A DNA stretch of 64,000 nt from Macrotis lagotis. Its lineage: Eukaryota; Chordata; Mammalia; Peramelemorphia; Peramelidae. Shown piece after piece: positions 39,201-46,280 of this stretch. The translations under genes were made by a program, and so were the position numbers. The stretch lies in assembly GCF_037893015.1 (NCBI RefSeq), contig NC_133661.1:248554962-248618961 (forward strand). Direction: 5' to 3'. Position 1 is the first letter of the stretch; every line of letters starts with the position of its first letter. The notes beneath the pieces were generated by a model. The model made no database searches, was not told the DNA's origin, and was given only the letters and a program-made list of their open reading frames with translations.

Positions 39201-41814
39201 ATCCAAGGAACAGAATGAGCATAGCCCTGGAAGGATTTAGTTCTGGAAGAGTTCCCAACAGCCTACTCCTGTAGCTCCTCACAGTTTCCGGTTTAAAGAA
39301 TGCTGTCCATGGTTAATTATTTATCATAGTTTACAGAGGGGCAGGATCCCTAAGATACAGAATCAACAGTCTGGAGAACTGAGAATCCCAGTAATAAATA
39401 ACAAGATAACACACCAGAAAATCATGAGGAAAATGCATAGTTATGAAACTAAAATGTATAATAATAATGATGGCTAGCATTCTAAAGTTAGCAAAGTGCT
39501 CCACAAATATTATTTTATCCCCACAATAATAGATGTTATTATTTTCCAGATTAGAAAACTGAGGCAGGCTAAGGTTAAATGTCTTTACCTGGGATCATAT
39601 TACTAGTAAGAATCCATGACAAGACTTGAACTCAGGTTTTCCTGACTCAAGGCTCATCACTCTATTGTGCTACTCAATTATTCATGAAAGAAGCAGGGAA
39701 AGCAAAAGCAAGAGTGCATGGCATTGGTCCTTTGGAGAAGTTGCTCATAAACAGGGTGCAATATTTGTGTCACAAAAAATCTAAAAGGAATTTTAATAAA
39801 GAATTCTTAAGTGCTTATCTTCTGATACAAAATGTTGGAGTAAATGCAAAATAATTCACCATATCTTTCTTTCTTCTTCAGCCCTATTCTTCTTGCAGCT
39901 CTCTTGCCTTACTCTAACCAAGATACCCTTCATACTCTCCAACCTCCTTCCCAGCACTCCAGATGTGTAATCTCCCCTCATTTGAGGGTGAGCTCCTTGA
40001 GGGTAGAAACTATCCTATCTGTATGACCCACTGCTTACCTTTAATAATTGATCTGTTTTATCTATCTAATCTCCACCCCCTTCCTTTCCTCCAATAATCA
40101 AAACAGTAGAGCACTAACTGAATTCATTAATCAGGTCTAGCCATCCAACCCAGTCAAGTAACTAATATAATTTACCTTTTTAGTCAGCTGTTGTTTGACT
40201 TATGAATTTCAATGAAAAGGATTAGCTTTGTATTAAAAAAATAATTTGATCCTTCCCTACCAAAATCAACACCCAAATATAGCTCTGAATTATCTCTCAA
40301 GTTTATCTGGAGTAAAAGGAAACCCTGGAAATCAAGAATATACTTTCTTTTAGAAGACCAGAACAGACCTTTCACCCAGAAAGTGCTCAGAAACCTTGAC
40401 TTCAAAGTTCAGTCTGTTCACTCTTCAGGAAAAGTCTCAGCTAACTTTCCACCCAACCAACCATTGCATGATCCTATTCATTTCTCCTTTAAAAATAAAA
40501 ATGAATACAGGGCAAGTCAACATCTCTCTGCAAGGACAAGTTTATAAGATTACAACTTAGAATTCTGTCTAGATTTCTAAACTCTTTACTCAATCATTTT
40601 CATCAGTGCTTGGTAAAAACAAACAATCACCCAGAAAAATCAGTGATTGATGATGACTGTCTACTGAAAATGTCAGAATCTTCTAACTGCGTGAAAATTA
40701 GACATTGAAAATATGGCACTTAGGGGAAGTTAGGTGGAGCAGTGGATAGAGCATCAGTCCTGGAGTCAGGAGGACCTGACTCAACATAACTACAATATAT
40801 GACTACAGATACTAAATACTTAGCTGTGTGACCTTGGACAAGTCACTTAATTCCATTGCCTTGAAAAAACCAAAAAAAAAATCTGGCACTTGCTTTTTTA
40901 CTCAAGTTTTACTTTCCACTCATCAAATGAAAATATATATATAGTCACCAATTTGTGAACAGAAGAACTCCTGGGGCTCACCACCTCAAAAAGATCTCTT
41001 CCTCCTGCTCTACCTTCCCTCCTCCCAGGTGTCCATCAAGCAACATCACTCTTCTGGATAATCTCTCAACTCCCTTCCAATGATTTATCTATGATACCAT
41101 GAAACAACTTTCCCTTGATGTTAGAATTCATTTAATCTGTCTCACTGCCAAAGACTTGCTGACAATCAAGAGACAGAGATACATGTTTAAGAATAGAATA
41201 TAAATGAGACTTCATCTTTTAAAAGATGACTACAAAGACTTCAAAAGAAGTCTGTAGCCATAAGCATTTATTAAAAGCTTAATAATATGCCAAGCCAAAC
41301 CACTAAATCCAAGTTTAGTGATAACAAGGAAGGGAGGACTATATTCTGTTCCAAAAGGAAACTGAGAATAAAACTGAAGTGAGAAGATAGAAACTAACCT
41401 CTATCAAACCATTCCAGTATTTGGCATTATCAATCACACAGAGTTTTGAAGCTGAGTCCACACTATTCCATGAAAATAGCAGGTATTTATTTGATTATTC
41501 AGGTATGTTGTCATCTGGCTATCAATACTTCCTTAGTAAATTGAGTACTCTCTTTCCAGAGGATGTTAGGTCCAGGTTGTAATACTTTGGCAGCTAAATT
41601 CACAAGTCTCTCTACCAACAGTTTCACATCTCAAATGGGGAGGTCTTACTAGATTAAGCTTTATATACTTACTGAAGAAGACAAGGATGAAGAGCAGGGA
41701 AGCCACACCTGCTGTTATGTAGAACAGAATGCTAATGTGGTGGGCCAGTTCATCCTGATCATTGATGTTGGGTACCAAAATAGGAGGAATCAAGAATCCT
41801 AAGGCAATACCGAC
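11438..41814 (-). CDS. FLVCR2: FLVCR2, partial (exons 2-10)
   Basis: FLVCR2 is a 12-TM major-facilitator plasma-membrane transporter important in brain endothelium. It has been linked to heme and calcium-chelate uptake and more recently to choline transport; human mutations cause Fowler syndrome. Nine minus-strand exons splice in phase to 300 residues ending at a TGA. Recognisable blocks, in order: [20 protein letters not shown] (TM5 and loop), [17 protein letters not shown] (TM6), [10 protein letters not shown] (central cytosolic loop), [17 protein letters not shown] (TM7), [19 protein letters not shown] (TM8), [29 protein letters not shown] (TM9-10), [34 protein letters not shown] (TM11) and FIKADLRRQ (start of the cytosolic tail). 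Exon 1, coding for about 220 residues, is absent and must lie beyond 64000. FLVCR1 is the nearest alternative, but the KEKPKYPPS and ELTYPESEG blocks and the ERG28 neighbour favour FLVCR2. Confidence 0.96.
11679..11776. repeat. Compound (TGTC)n(TC)n(AC)n microsatellite
   Basis: TGTC units pass into TC, then AC repeats over about 98 bp. Confidence 0.95.
11986..12139 (+). repeat. WSINE-type SINE, recent
   Basis: Complete copy with a perfect 18-bp duplication AAGAATATATATAGTTCT at 11968-11985 and 12140-12157. Confidence 0.96.
12250..12558 (-). repeat. Third-type tRNA-derived SINE
   Basis: Reverse copy: TGTCCTTTATTTTCAAAGA ... AAGTGATGCCATAACAAGC ... CTAGCTGCCCC. Same family as 23022, 26080, 27965, 28410 and 56183. 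Confidence 0.85.
12786..13030 (+). repeat. MAR1 SINE
   Basis: Head GGGGGTAACTAGGTATTG, core TGCCTCAGTTTCCTTGTC, then GGCAAACCACTCCAGCATCA and AAACAACTGAATAAAA. Confidence 0.85.
13072..13146. repeat. (TA)n microsatellite
   Basis: TA run with TGTA interruptions. Confidence 0.9.
13175..13930 (+). repeat. Repeat X, copy 1
   Basis: Diverged relative of 17640-18401 throughout its length (shared TTCATTTTTGAAGAG, AAGCACTCCACACTA, GCACATGCTACAG, ACCTTAGACTGA). No open frame, terminal repeat or known family recognised. Confidence 0.7.
14228..14485 (-). repeat. MIR SINE
   Basis: TTTTGCAAAGCACTTTACAG ... GATGAGGAAACTGAGGCAGA ... a reverse tRNA-like head. Confidence 0.8.
15266..15318 (-). CDS. FLVCR2: FLVCR2 exon 9 (53 nt)
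   Basis: Acceptor ATACTCAG, donor GTGAGT. It completes an Ile codon with exon 8 and encodes [17 protein letters not shown], the juxtamembrane part of the cytosolic tail. KADLRRQ identifies it. It ends in phase 0. Confidence 0.88.
15520..15770 (+). repeat. MIR SINE
   Basis: AGTTCAAATCCTGCTTCAGA ... CTCAGTTTTCTCATCTGTAA ... GGGTTATTGTGAGG. Confidence 0.8.
15898..16090 (+). repeat. Repeat X, copy 2 (5' part with shared flank)
   Basis: Matches 17525-17700, including about 120 bp upstream of repeat X (GATTACTGTTTCTTATTTTC, TCAAACCCTAC). It stops soon after the TTTTTGAAGAGGACCAGTGA motif. Confidence 0.7.
16171..16431 (+). repeat. MAR1 SINE at the FLVCR2 exon 8 donor
   Basis: Head ACAGCTAGGTGGAACAATGG, core, and 3' module AGAGTCAGACACAACTGG with a CAACAGCAACAAC tail. 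Near-identical 10-mers TACTTATTAA (16161-16170) and TACTTGTTAA (16432-16441) flank it as a target duplication. The right copy contains the exon 8 donor. Confidence 0.85.
16435..16546 (-). CDS. FLVCR2: FLVCR2 exon 8
   Basis: 112 nt; acceptor ATATCCAG, donor GTAAGT. It encodes [18 protein letters not shown] (TM11) and [16 protein letters not shown] (TM12). Intron 7 is only 165 bp. A MAR1 SINE abuts the donor (see findings). Confidence 0.95.
16712..16817 (-). CDS. FLVCR2: FLVCR2 exon 7
   Basis: 106 nt; acceptor GTCTATAG, donor GTATGT. It completes Gly and encodes [20 protein letters not shown] then [15 protein letters not shown]. This is the most conserved block of the C-terminal half. Confidence 0.96.
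16818..18856 (-). other. FLVCR2: FLVCR2 intron 6
   Basis: Mostly unclassified sequence up to 17524, then repeat X copy 3 with its flank (17525-18401). Nothing was recognised in 18402-18856. Confidence 0.8.
17525..18401 (+). repeat. Repeat X, copy 3 with shared 5' flank
   Basis: 17525-17640 matches 15898-16015 closely. 17640-18401 matches 13175-13930 at clearly lower identity. Family unidentified. Confidence 0.7.
18857..18967 (-). CDS. FLVCR2: FLVCR2 exon 6
   Basis: 111 nt; acceptor AATTCCAG, donor GTAAGT. It completes Lys, then encodes [36 protein letters not shown] and two bases of Gly. It covers TM9 and the first part of TM10. Confidence 0.95.
19412..19477. repeat. (CT)n microsatellite
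   Basis: About 33 uninterrupted CT units. Confidence 0.95.
19685..19869 (+). repeat. WSINE-type SINE with doubled head
   Basis: The first GCGGCTAGGTGGCACAGG is followed at once by a second head, GCAGCTAGGTGGCGAAG. A perfect 15-bp duplication GAAAGTAAATGGGAG lies at 19670-19684 and 19870-19884. Confidence 0.95.
19945..20160 (-). repeat. MIR SINE
   Basis: TTTACAATTATTATCTCATA ... TTTCACAGATGAGAAAATTG ... GGGTCACATAGC. Confidence 0.75.
20250..20663 (+). repeat. MAR1 SINE split by a younger SINE
   Basis: Starts GGGGCAGCATAGTAGGTAGA, has TGCCTCAGTTTTCTCATT, and resumes after the 20479-20625 insertion with GAGTGAAAATGATTTAACAA. Confidence 0.85.
20479..20625 (+). repeat. WSINE-type SINE nested in MAR1
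   Basis: Complete copy with a perfect 15-bp duplication AAGAGTTGGACATGA at 20464-20478 and 20626-20640. Confidence 0.95.
20842..21005 (+). repeat. WSINE-type SINE
   Basis: Near-consensus copy; duplication AAATCAACTCCA / AAATCAATTCCA. Confidence 0.95.
21100..21255 (-). repeat. MIR SINE 3' part
   Basis: ACAAAATGCTTTCATGTAAA ... ACCTCACAACAATCC ... AAGTGGGGAAACTG. Confidence 0.55.
21455..21670 (+). repeat. MIR-related SINE
   Basis: CAGAGGACCCAGGTTCATAT ... AAGGTCTCTTTCAGTGACAA ... CTATGATTATGG. Confidence 0.6.
22265..22520 (-). repeat. MIR SINE
   Basis: TAATCTCATTTATCTTCATA ... GTGAGAAAACTGAGGCAAAC ... CTCTATCCACTGATCACCC. Confidence 0.75.
22590..22890 (+). repeat. L2 3' end
   Basis: AATGTGAGCTCCCTGAGAAC, then GTCTAGCACATAGTACTTAA and AAATGCTAATTTATTTGACT. 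Confidence 0.7.
23022..23330 (+). repeat. Third-type SINE
   Basis: GTGGATAGAGCACTAACTGA ... GGTGACTTAGCCCAGC ... GCCATGGTCTTCTTTGAGAA. Confidence 0.85.
24330..24660 (-). repeat. L2 ORF2 fragment, antisense, weak
   Basis: AGACCAATTAAAATGTTACT and ACAACAGTCTAGGTAAGAGG are the complement of the L2 segment encoding the last part of its ORF2. Confidence 0.45.
25106..25117. repeat. (G)12 run
   Basis: Uninterrupted G run next to the 113-bp tandem duplication. Confidence 0.95.
25125..25350. repeat. 113-bp tandem duplication
   Basis: Units 25125-25237 and 25238-25350, both beginning ATTTCATTCTCTCCCCAG, differ by one base (TTAGGGAAT versus TTAGCGAAT). Confidence 0.97.
25465..25650 (-). repeat. MIR SINE
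   Basis: ATTTTCACAACATTCTTGAG ... CAGACACAGATTAAGAAACT ... TTTGGGTCTTTCTGAGCCC. Confidence 0.65.
25900..26028 (+). repeat. L1 3' end
   Basis: G-rich tract, AAAATGTAAAATTCAAAACC, then GTGTAGTTGGAAAAACAAAT and a T/A-rich tail. Confidence 0.7.
26080..26359 (-). repeat. Third-type SINE
   Basis: TGTCATTTGTTTTCGAAGAA ... GGAGGTGATGCCACAACATG ... ATCTAGCTGCCCT. Confidence 0.85.
26528..26620 (+). repeat. Very short L1 insertion (93 bp)
   Basis: L1 tail AAAATTGTAAAACTCAAAAT flanked by a perfect 16-bp duplication AATTATTCTGAAAAGT at 26512-26527 and 26621-26636. The first 35 bp do not match the L1 end in this orientation. Confidence 0.85.
26695..26875 (+). repeat. MIR-related SINE with internal tandem
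   Basis: GGCTTCAAATTCTGGCTTGG ... AAGGTCCTTTCCAGATTTAA. The CTTGCATAACCTCTCTGAGTC block is repeated about 50 bp later. Confidence 0.6.
27041..27144 (-). CDS. FLVCR2: FLVCR2 exon 5
   Basis: 104 nt; acceptor ATCCCAG, donor GTAAGT. It encodes [20 protein letters not shown] and [14 protein letters not shown], ending with two bases of Lys. It carries TM8 and the following charged cytosolic loop. Intron 4 is short (415 bp). Confidence 0.95.
27159..27197. repeat. (CA)n microsatellite
   Basis: CA run with GA interruptions, 15 bp upstream of the exon 5 acceptor on the minus strand. Confidence 0.9.
27560..27627 (-). CDS. FLVCR2: FLVCR2 exon 4
   Basis: 68 nt; acceptor CTACAG, donor GTAAGA. It completes Gly and encodes [18 protein letters not shown] then LNYP (TM7 and outer loop), ending in phase 0. 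Confidence 0.94.
27660..27880 (+). repeat. MIR SINE
   Basis: TAGAGCACTGGACTGGGAG ... CCTCAATATCCTCATGTATA. Confidence 0.7.
27965..28262 (-). repeat. Third-type SINE
   Basis: TTTGTCCTTTATTTTCAAAG ... GGAGGTGATACCATGACATG ... TGTGCTATGCTG. Confidence 0.85.
28410..29205 (+). repeat. Third-type SINE split by an L1 end
   Basis: Body 28410-28706 (TTGATAGAGCACTGTCCTTG ... GTCATGGTCTTCTTCAAG). Its tail resumes at 29192 after the L1 insertion. Confidence 0.85.
28707..29176 (+). repeat. 5'-truncated L1 insertion (470 bp)
   Basis: L1 ORF2 end and 3' UTR (GATGAGCAGAACCAGAAAAA ... AATTGTAAAACTCAGAATAA). Perfect 15-bp duplication AAGAATGAAGGACAA at 28692-28706 and 29177-29191. Confidence 0.93.
29225..29360 (+). 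repeat. MIR-related SINE 3' part
   Basis: TTCATTCATAAAATGAAGGA ... AAGGTCCCTTCTAGCTTCAA. Confidence 0.6.
29580..29740 (+). repeat. MIR SINE
   Basis: AGAGTATTGGACTAGGAGTC ... CTTCTATCTGTAAAACAAGG. Confidence 0.6.
30230..30895 (+). repeat. L2 ORF2 end and 3' UTR
   Basis: CTCATCTGGATTATAGGAAT, CACATATCTGATCATGTCGC, TTGCACAAGCTGTTGCCTTG and the terminal GTGCATAGTAGGGC follow the L2 3' order. Confidence 0.8.
30998..31226 (-). repeat. MAR1 SINE
   Basis: GACCCCATTTGGGATTTTCT, GGAGTGGTTTGCCATTTTCT, then the core and ATCTAGATGCCC head. Confidence 0.85.
31257..31406 (-). repeat. WSINE-type SINE, diverged
   Basis: TTAAGGCAATAGGTCACACA ... CTCTATCGACTGCACCACTT. Confidence 0.85.
31420..32220 (+). repeat. 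L2 ORF2 end and 3' UTR
   Basis: CAACCTAGGTGTTATCTTCA, GGCTCCCACCATATAAAATT, GACCGTGAGCTTCCTGAGAG and TAATAGATGTTTAATAAATG. Confidence 0.75.
32221..32452 (+). repeat. MAR1 SINE
   Basis: GTGACACAGTGGATAGGG ... TTCCTCATCTGTAAACTGAA ... CAGTCAGACATGATTGAAAA. Confidence 0.8.
32453..32629 (-). repeat. MIR SINE
   Basis: ATTTCCATTTTACAGTTGAA ... GCTCTATCCACTATGCTACT. Confidence 0.7.
32883..33032 (+). repeat. WSINE-type SINE
   Basis: Complete copy with 13-bp duplication AAAATAAAGGAGG at 32870-32882 and 33033-33045. Confidence 0.95.
33201..33238. repeat. (CTA)n microsatellite
   Basis: About 11 CTA units. Confidence 0.95.
33870..33975 (+). repeat. L2-type 3' end
   Basis: TGTGAACTCCTGAAGAATAA ... 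GATTTAGCACAGTGGCTGGC. Confidence 0.5.
34540..34790 (+). repeat. L3/CR1 LINE fragment
   Basis: The frame [18 protein letters not shown] matches the reverse transcriptase FADDT region of CR1/L3, followed by GATCTTGACAGGTTAGGCTG. Confidence 0.65.
35090..35225 (+). repeat. L2-type 3' end
   Basis: TTTTTTGAGGACAAGGACTG ... ACTTAGCACAAGGTCTTACA. Confidence 0.5.
35270..36190 (+). repeat. Old L1 fragment split by a MIR
   Basis: GAGAAATGCAAATTAAATCT before and CCCTTTGACTCAATAATACT after 35470-35770 follow L1 ORF2 order. The 125-codon minus-strand frame here is a shadow of it. Confidence 0.55.
35470..35770 (-). repeat. MIR SINE with CT/AT expansion
   Basis: TTTCCATTTTACAGATGAGG ... GGGCTTCCTGACCCC. 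A (CT)n(AT)n tract at 35513-35545 lies inside it. Confidence 0.65.
36455..36575 (+). repeat. L2-type 3' end
   Basis: GGCTCCCTGGGGGCAGAAAC ... CTAGTTCTCAGTACTTAG; the start is partly duplicated (GGGCTCCTCTCTCCATTGAA). Confidence 0.5.
36580..38330 (-). repeat. Long L2 ORF2 copy, antisense, split by a SINE
   Basis: The complement of L2 ORF2: AGTTCAGTTTTGGAAATGTT, AGCAAAGGAGACTGAGGACA, TAGTGTCAAAATTCCCAGAG, GAGAAAGACATGGGCATGCT, TACCTCTTCATGTGAGATGG, in L2 order. Diverged, no frame left. Confidence 0.7.
37558..37711 (+). repeat. WSINE-type SINE with a 13-G head
   Basis: Starts with a run of 13 G then CAGTTAGGTGACACAG. Perfect duplication AAAGAAGTTTGTC at 37545-37557 and 37712-37724. Inserted in the L2 copy. 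Confidence 0.95.
38418..38558 (-). CDS. FLVCR2: FLVCR2 exon 3
   Basis: 141 nt; acceptor TTTTAAAAG, donor GTAAGG. It completes Ile, then encodes [18 protein letters not shown] (central cytosolic loop) and [15 protein letters not shown] (start of TM7), ending on the first base of Gly. Confidence 0.95.
38615..39090 (+). repeat. L2 3' part
   Basis: AAGCCCTCCACAGTCTATTC, CATGTACCACCACTTTCTTG, TTCCCAGAGGGCAGGAACTA. Confidence 0.7.
39455..39680 (-). repeat. MIR SINE
   Basis: AGCAAAGTGCTCCACAAATA ... AGAAAACTGAGGCAGGC ... GGTTTTCCTGACTCAAGGC. Confidence 0.7.
39940..40060 (+). repeat. L2-type 3' end fragment
   Basis: GGGTGAGCTCCTTGAGGGTA and the following CTATCCTATCTGTATGACC. Confidence 0.45.
40722..40880 (+). 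repeat. WSINE-type SINE, diverged
   Basis: GAGCAGTGGATAGAGCATCA ... TTAATTCCATTGCCTTGAAA; imperfect duplication ATATGGCACTT / ATCTGGCACTT. Confidence 0.9.
41673..41814 (-). CDS. FLVCR2: FLVCR2 exon 2
   Basis: 142 nt; acceptor CTTGCAG, donor GTAAGT. It starts in phase 0 with [16 protein letters not shown] and ends with LLFILVFF plus one base of an Ile codon. It covers the end of TM5 and TM6. Confidence 0.95.
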
Positions 41815-42089
41815 CTGCAAGAAGAGAAAAGGGACAGATATCATGTTAGAAAGAAGAATAAAACATTTTAAACAATAATTGATATTATTATTGTATTTTA
41901 TTTATTATAATTAGACAACTTATTCCTTAAAGTACTCTATAAAAGTGACTTATTGTAAATAAGTATAGACTTCAATGTGGCAATGTTTATCAGAAGATGT
42001 TACAGCAGAGCACAAACTTTAGCAGGTCCAACCAATCTGGAAAAGGTTTGAGTATGGGTTCAGAATATGGAACAGATATGACTGTCTTT

Positions 42090-42242
42090 TTTAAAAAAAT
42101 TTTTATTTAAGGCAATAGGGTTAAGTGATTTTCCCAAGGTCACACAGCTAGGTAATTATTAAGTATCTGAGACTGGATTTGAACTCAGGTCCTCCTGACT
42201 CCAGGGTCAGTGCCCTATCCACTGCACCACTTAGCTGCCCTG
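42090..42242 (-). repeat. WSINE-type SINE
   Basis: Reverse copy with a perfect 15-bp duplication GATATGACTGTCTTT at 42075-42089 and 42243-42257. Confidence 0.95.
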
Positions 42243-42589
42243 GATATGACTGTCTTTCAATGGTCAGCCTTGCTAAGTTTGAATCATCTTATCACCAGAG
42301 GCACAGTGACTTTCAAAAACCATTGATTCAAAACTGCAGAGATATCGCCATCTTTTTCTACCAAGAGAGAGTTCACCCTGGTTCCTTGAAGCAACCTAAG
42401 GATTGATCATAAAACTGGAACTGAGGGAGCTACAGGGAAGAATAAAGCTTTTATCTAAATTCAAGAACTTTAATGAATACAAGTTAAAATCTAAACTAGT
42501 GAAACTTAATTCCAGTGACTAAACAAAACAAAACAAAAAAAACCCAGGAAGAACCTGGTGGGTACTTAAATAGCAAACAATTTTAGGAT

Positions 42590-42740
42590 TATAAATTTGA
42601 ATTTGAAAGTAACAGATAGGTCAACAACTCAAACCCCTCATTTCATAGGTGAGAAAACTGAGACTCAGAGAGATTGAACTCACACAAGAAGTAAATGACA
42701 GAACAAGGATTCAAATTCCAAGTCACCTGACATCCAATTC
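42590..42740 (-). repeat. MIR-related fragment
   Basis: CAACTCAAACCCCTCATTTC ... GTGAGAAAACTGAGACTCAG. Confidence 0.5.
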
Positions 42741-43559
42741 ATCATTCTTTCCAAGGTTTCCCAAGGCTGCTATCAACTGTAATCCACAAATAGCTCACAT
42801 TTACAAATGCACAATGTGTACTTGCAAACATATGTTTGCAAGAAACTAAATCTGAGAATATGCTTCTCTTCTTAATGGTACAGGCCTCTAGTATGGCTTT
42901 CATATGACTACGAGTATTTCATGCAGTCATAATCATCTTAATTCAGAGTTAGACACACAAGACCAAAAGAGAAACTAATCTCACAGCTCCTTTCTAAAAA
43001 GATATTTGAAAGTTGTTGATGACTTTAGGGCAGAAATCAGGAAGTAAGCCTAAGCAGGTTTTCAAATTTCAACAGTGGAGATACATAATAGATTCATTTG
43101 TCCTTGCAATCCATTTTAAGGACCTCTAGAGAATTAAGAGATAGGATGAACTCTTAAAGGGCATGCTGACCTTGATTTCTATTTTTCCTTTTTGGCCGAT
43201 TACATTAACATTTGACAGTGTGAGATTATGTGACATGATGGAACCTGTGATATATTTCGGAAACAGTTTTCAGTTCTCATGTACTGATGGGAGGCAGGTT
43301 GGCATAATTTAAAAAAAAAGAAATGGAAGAAGAATCAGGACCCTGGGCAATGTGCCCAAGGTAATTCTCTGTAGTCTATAAATTGCAAAGCACATACCAA
43401 TTTGCATTGGTAAAAAGAGTTTCTTTATTGGAATGAAATCACAGTTCAGTTCTTTTTCTCCCCACCCCTATCCCCCAAAATAGCAACAACAATCTCTTCA
43501 TTGCTGTGTGTGAAAGACCACTATGACTCAGGCTTCCATAAAAATAAAAAATTCCAGTT

Positions 43560-43720
43560 ATCATTACTAGATGTAAATCAGGAGAACACTATAGATATCA
43601 CTTATCTAGATTTTAGTAAAACATTAGACAATTTTTTTTAACCTATCAGTTCTTTCTGACCTCTGTAATCACTTTCAATAAAGAGCATCCTGGAACCAGT
43701 TTCTATCATGGAGAACTGAT
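43560..43720 (+). repeat. L3/CR1 LINE fragment
   Basis: The frame YLDFSKTLD matches the YLDFSKAFD reverse transcriptase motif of CR1/L3. Confidence 0.6.
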
Positions 43721-43865
43721 GGTTAAATGTTTCAGAATAAGCATTTACACTTTGGAAATTAACAATGCTACAAAACAGGATTTTTGTTTTTGTTGATTGT
43801 TTACATTTAAGAACATTATAAAGAAAATGTTAATAATACAGATTAACCTGAAAAGTCTGCTGTGG

Positions 43866-43915
43866 GCACACATACACACACACACACACACACACATACA
43901 CACACACACACACTC
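43866..43915. repeat. (CA)n microsatellite
   Basis: CA run with two TA interruptions. Confidence 0.95.
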
Positions 43916-44069
43916 ATATACACAAATATACATATGTGTGTGTGTTTAATGTGAATCGGGAGCTGGTTTTTAAATATTAACTAGCACATCTCTGCTTCCA
44001 ACTATGTGATTGTCTCAAAATAGTTTTCAAAATCTGGAGAATAAATTCTGCTTTTAGGAATAGTTTCAG

Positions 44070-44165
44070 ACATTGAATTTGTAACCCCAATACCTAGGAC
44101 AGTGTCTGATCCATAATACGTGATAAATACTTGTTGAGTATTTGATTAATTGATTGATTCAGCTT
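44070..44165 (+). repeat. L2-type 3' end
   Basis: CAATACCTAGGACAGTGTCT ... AATACTTGTTGAGTATTTGA. Confidence 0.6.
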
Positions 44166-44708
44166 TCATATGGTCACTAAAACTGGGGGTCACTAGGTAA
44201 GATGAAAGTAAAGATTTGGGAATTCAAATAAGCACAAGTAAGAAGTGGAAAATCCTCTTTGAATTGAACTGTCACCTGTTCCTGAGCTAAAAGAAAAAGG
44301 GGAAGTTCTTGGGACACAGGTACCAATTACTGAAAGTCATATTTGACCTGTTTTAACACACTAATTTCACCCCTTCCTCAGTCATCAAATTAACAAATTA
44401 ATAAAGCACCAAACAGTCCCCACTGTCTAAGAATTTAAATCTTTTTAGTGGGGAAAGGGAGAATGGCTTTTTTATTTGCAAAATGAGATAAATACAGCTT
44501 TGATTATTCTTTTGCTTTCAATTTTCCACTTAATGTTTGCATTTGCTATAAATTATAAAAAAGGAGAGGCACAAGACTTAAATGTCAAAGTCCATATGTG
44601 TCTCCAAATAAATTTCATGACTTCTGATATTTTTCTACAAATTCTGTTAAGTACCTGGGTTCACAACAGGAAGTTATGAACAGAAGCAACATTTGTAAAA
44701 TGCATGCC

Positions 44709-44891
44709 TTGAGGGGTGGCTAGGTGGTGTAGTGGATAAAGCACCGGCCTTGGAGTCAGGAGTACCTGGGTTCAAATCTGGTCTCAGACACTTAATAATT
44801 ACCTAGCTGTGTGGCCTTGGGTAAGCCACTTAACCCCATTTGCCTTGCAAAAAACCTAAAAAACAAAAACAAAAAACAAAAGCAATAAAAC
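44709..44891 (+). repeat. WSINE-type SINE
   Basis: Near-consensus copy with a long A/C tail; duplication AAAATGCATGCC / AAAATGCATCCC. Confidence 0.95.
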
Positions 44892-45094
44892 AAAATGCAT
44901 CCCCTGATATCCAAGTCCCATCCATATGGATGGCAAAAAAGATTAAAATTAGTGTATTCAGGAGATGATCCTATTCTCCAGGAGAATAGTCTCCAATCCT
45001 AATGAAAAACCTTGGCGTGATCCTAAGGGATGTTGATAAACTGGGCAGAGGGTGGCAATATTAGTAGCACCCCACCCTCACTCTCTCCTCATTT

Positions 45095-45255
45095 CCCACT
45101 TAGCTGCTTTTCTTGTAGGCTTCTCTGACTTCTCCATCATGACTTCCCCCTTTTTTGTTTGCTGTCTTCCCCCATAAGGCTGCAAGCTCCTTGAGGGCAG
45201 GAACTGTTTTTTTCCATATCTCATCCTGAGTACCTGGTACATAGTAGACTCAACC
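45095..45255 (+). repeat. L2 3' end
   Basis: GGCTGCAAGCTCCTTGAGGG ... GAGTACCTGGTACATAGTAG. Confidence 0.65.
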
Positions 45256-45799
45256 AATCCATAGAGGGCTTAACTCTAACAAAATTGTACCAGTTTTCTA
45301 TTCCAACCCCTCCCACTTCCACCCTCCTATAGGATAGTTTTAACCTAACTGAACTCAGGCAACTAACAGAAGCTACATAGACAAAATTCTTCTGTTCTCT
45401 TCCCACTCTCCATAGGATCCCTATATCCTGCCCCTTCTATCTCTTGGCTACTGTAGAAATCCCCAAGGAAAAACTCTGTGCTCTAGGGTTATGGTCCATA
45501 AGTAAGCAACATTTCCCTCCCACTGCTTCCCAAGAAACACACATTTTTTTTTCATTTTTTAGTATTAAAGTATGAGCAGCACAAACTGAATAGGCATGAC
45601 TGGGCTGAAATTAAATTATTTTCACCCCAAACTCATCCATCTTCCCAATTCCTCTAGTTCCATTAAAGATATCAAGATCCTTCTAGTCTCCTAGGTTTTC
45701 AACTTTCAGTTCCTTCTTGATTCTGTCTCCTTTTAAGTGACTGAGAACCATGGACCATGTAGGACACTCTAGACTTGGCAGAGAGACTACATGTAGTCT

Positions 45800-46010
45800 G
45801 TATTCACATACAGGAGGAATCAGAATACCTGGGTTTTTGTTCCAGCTCTGCTTCTAGCTGGTTCAGTAACCTTAGGTAAATCACTTCATTACTCTGGGTT
45901 CCTTTAAACTCTAAAATTCTACTTTTTTGGCTATTGATATTCTAGTCATTTTAATCTTGTCTAACTCCACGACCCCATTTGGAGGTTTCTTGGCAAAGAT
46001 GCAAATATAG
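45800..46010. repeat. MIR (+) with a truncated MAR1 (-) beside it
   Basis: 45800-45925 reads as MIR. 45935-46003 (GACCCCATTTGGAGGTTTCT) is the 3' module of MAR1 in reverse. The MIR tail seems to resume after it. Confidence 0.5.
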
Positions 46011-46280
46011 TTCCTAAGATCCCTTCCACAAAAGAAGCTAATTATATTATTCTGTGGTTAGAATTACTTTTGAAACAAGGACAAGGTTTTGTTTTCTATT
46101 TTAAGATGAAGGTCAAAACATGGAATGTAAAATAAACTCTCAAACATTCTGATATTTAAATTGCTATTTCCCTGAAAATAAAATGACAAAGTTAATAATG
46201 ATCACACAAGAGATGCTTCAAAGATCACAGTGGAATCTGATGTTTGCAACTGAAAAAGAACTTTGGAAGTCTAACTCCTT

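Larger units (their letters stand above)
38559..41672 (-). other. FLVCR2: FLVCR2 intron 2
   Basis: Holds an L2 3' fragment, a MIR copy, a short L2 end and one WSINE-type SINE. 40100-40710 and 40890-41672 are unclassified. Confidence 0.8.
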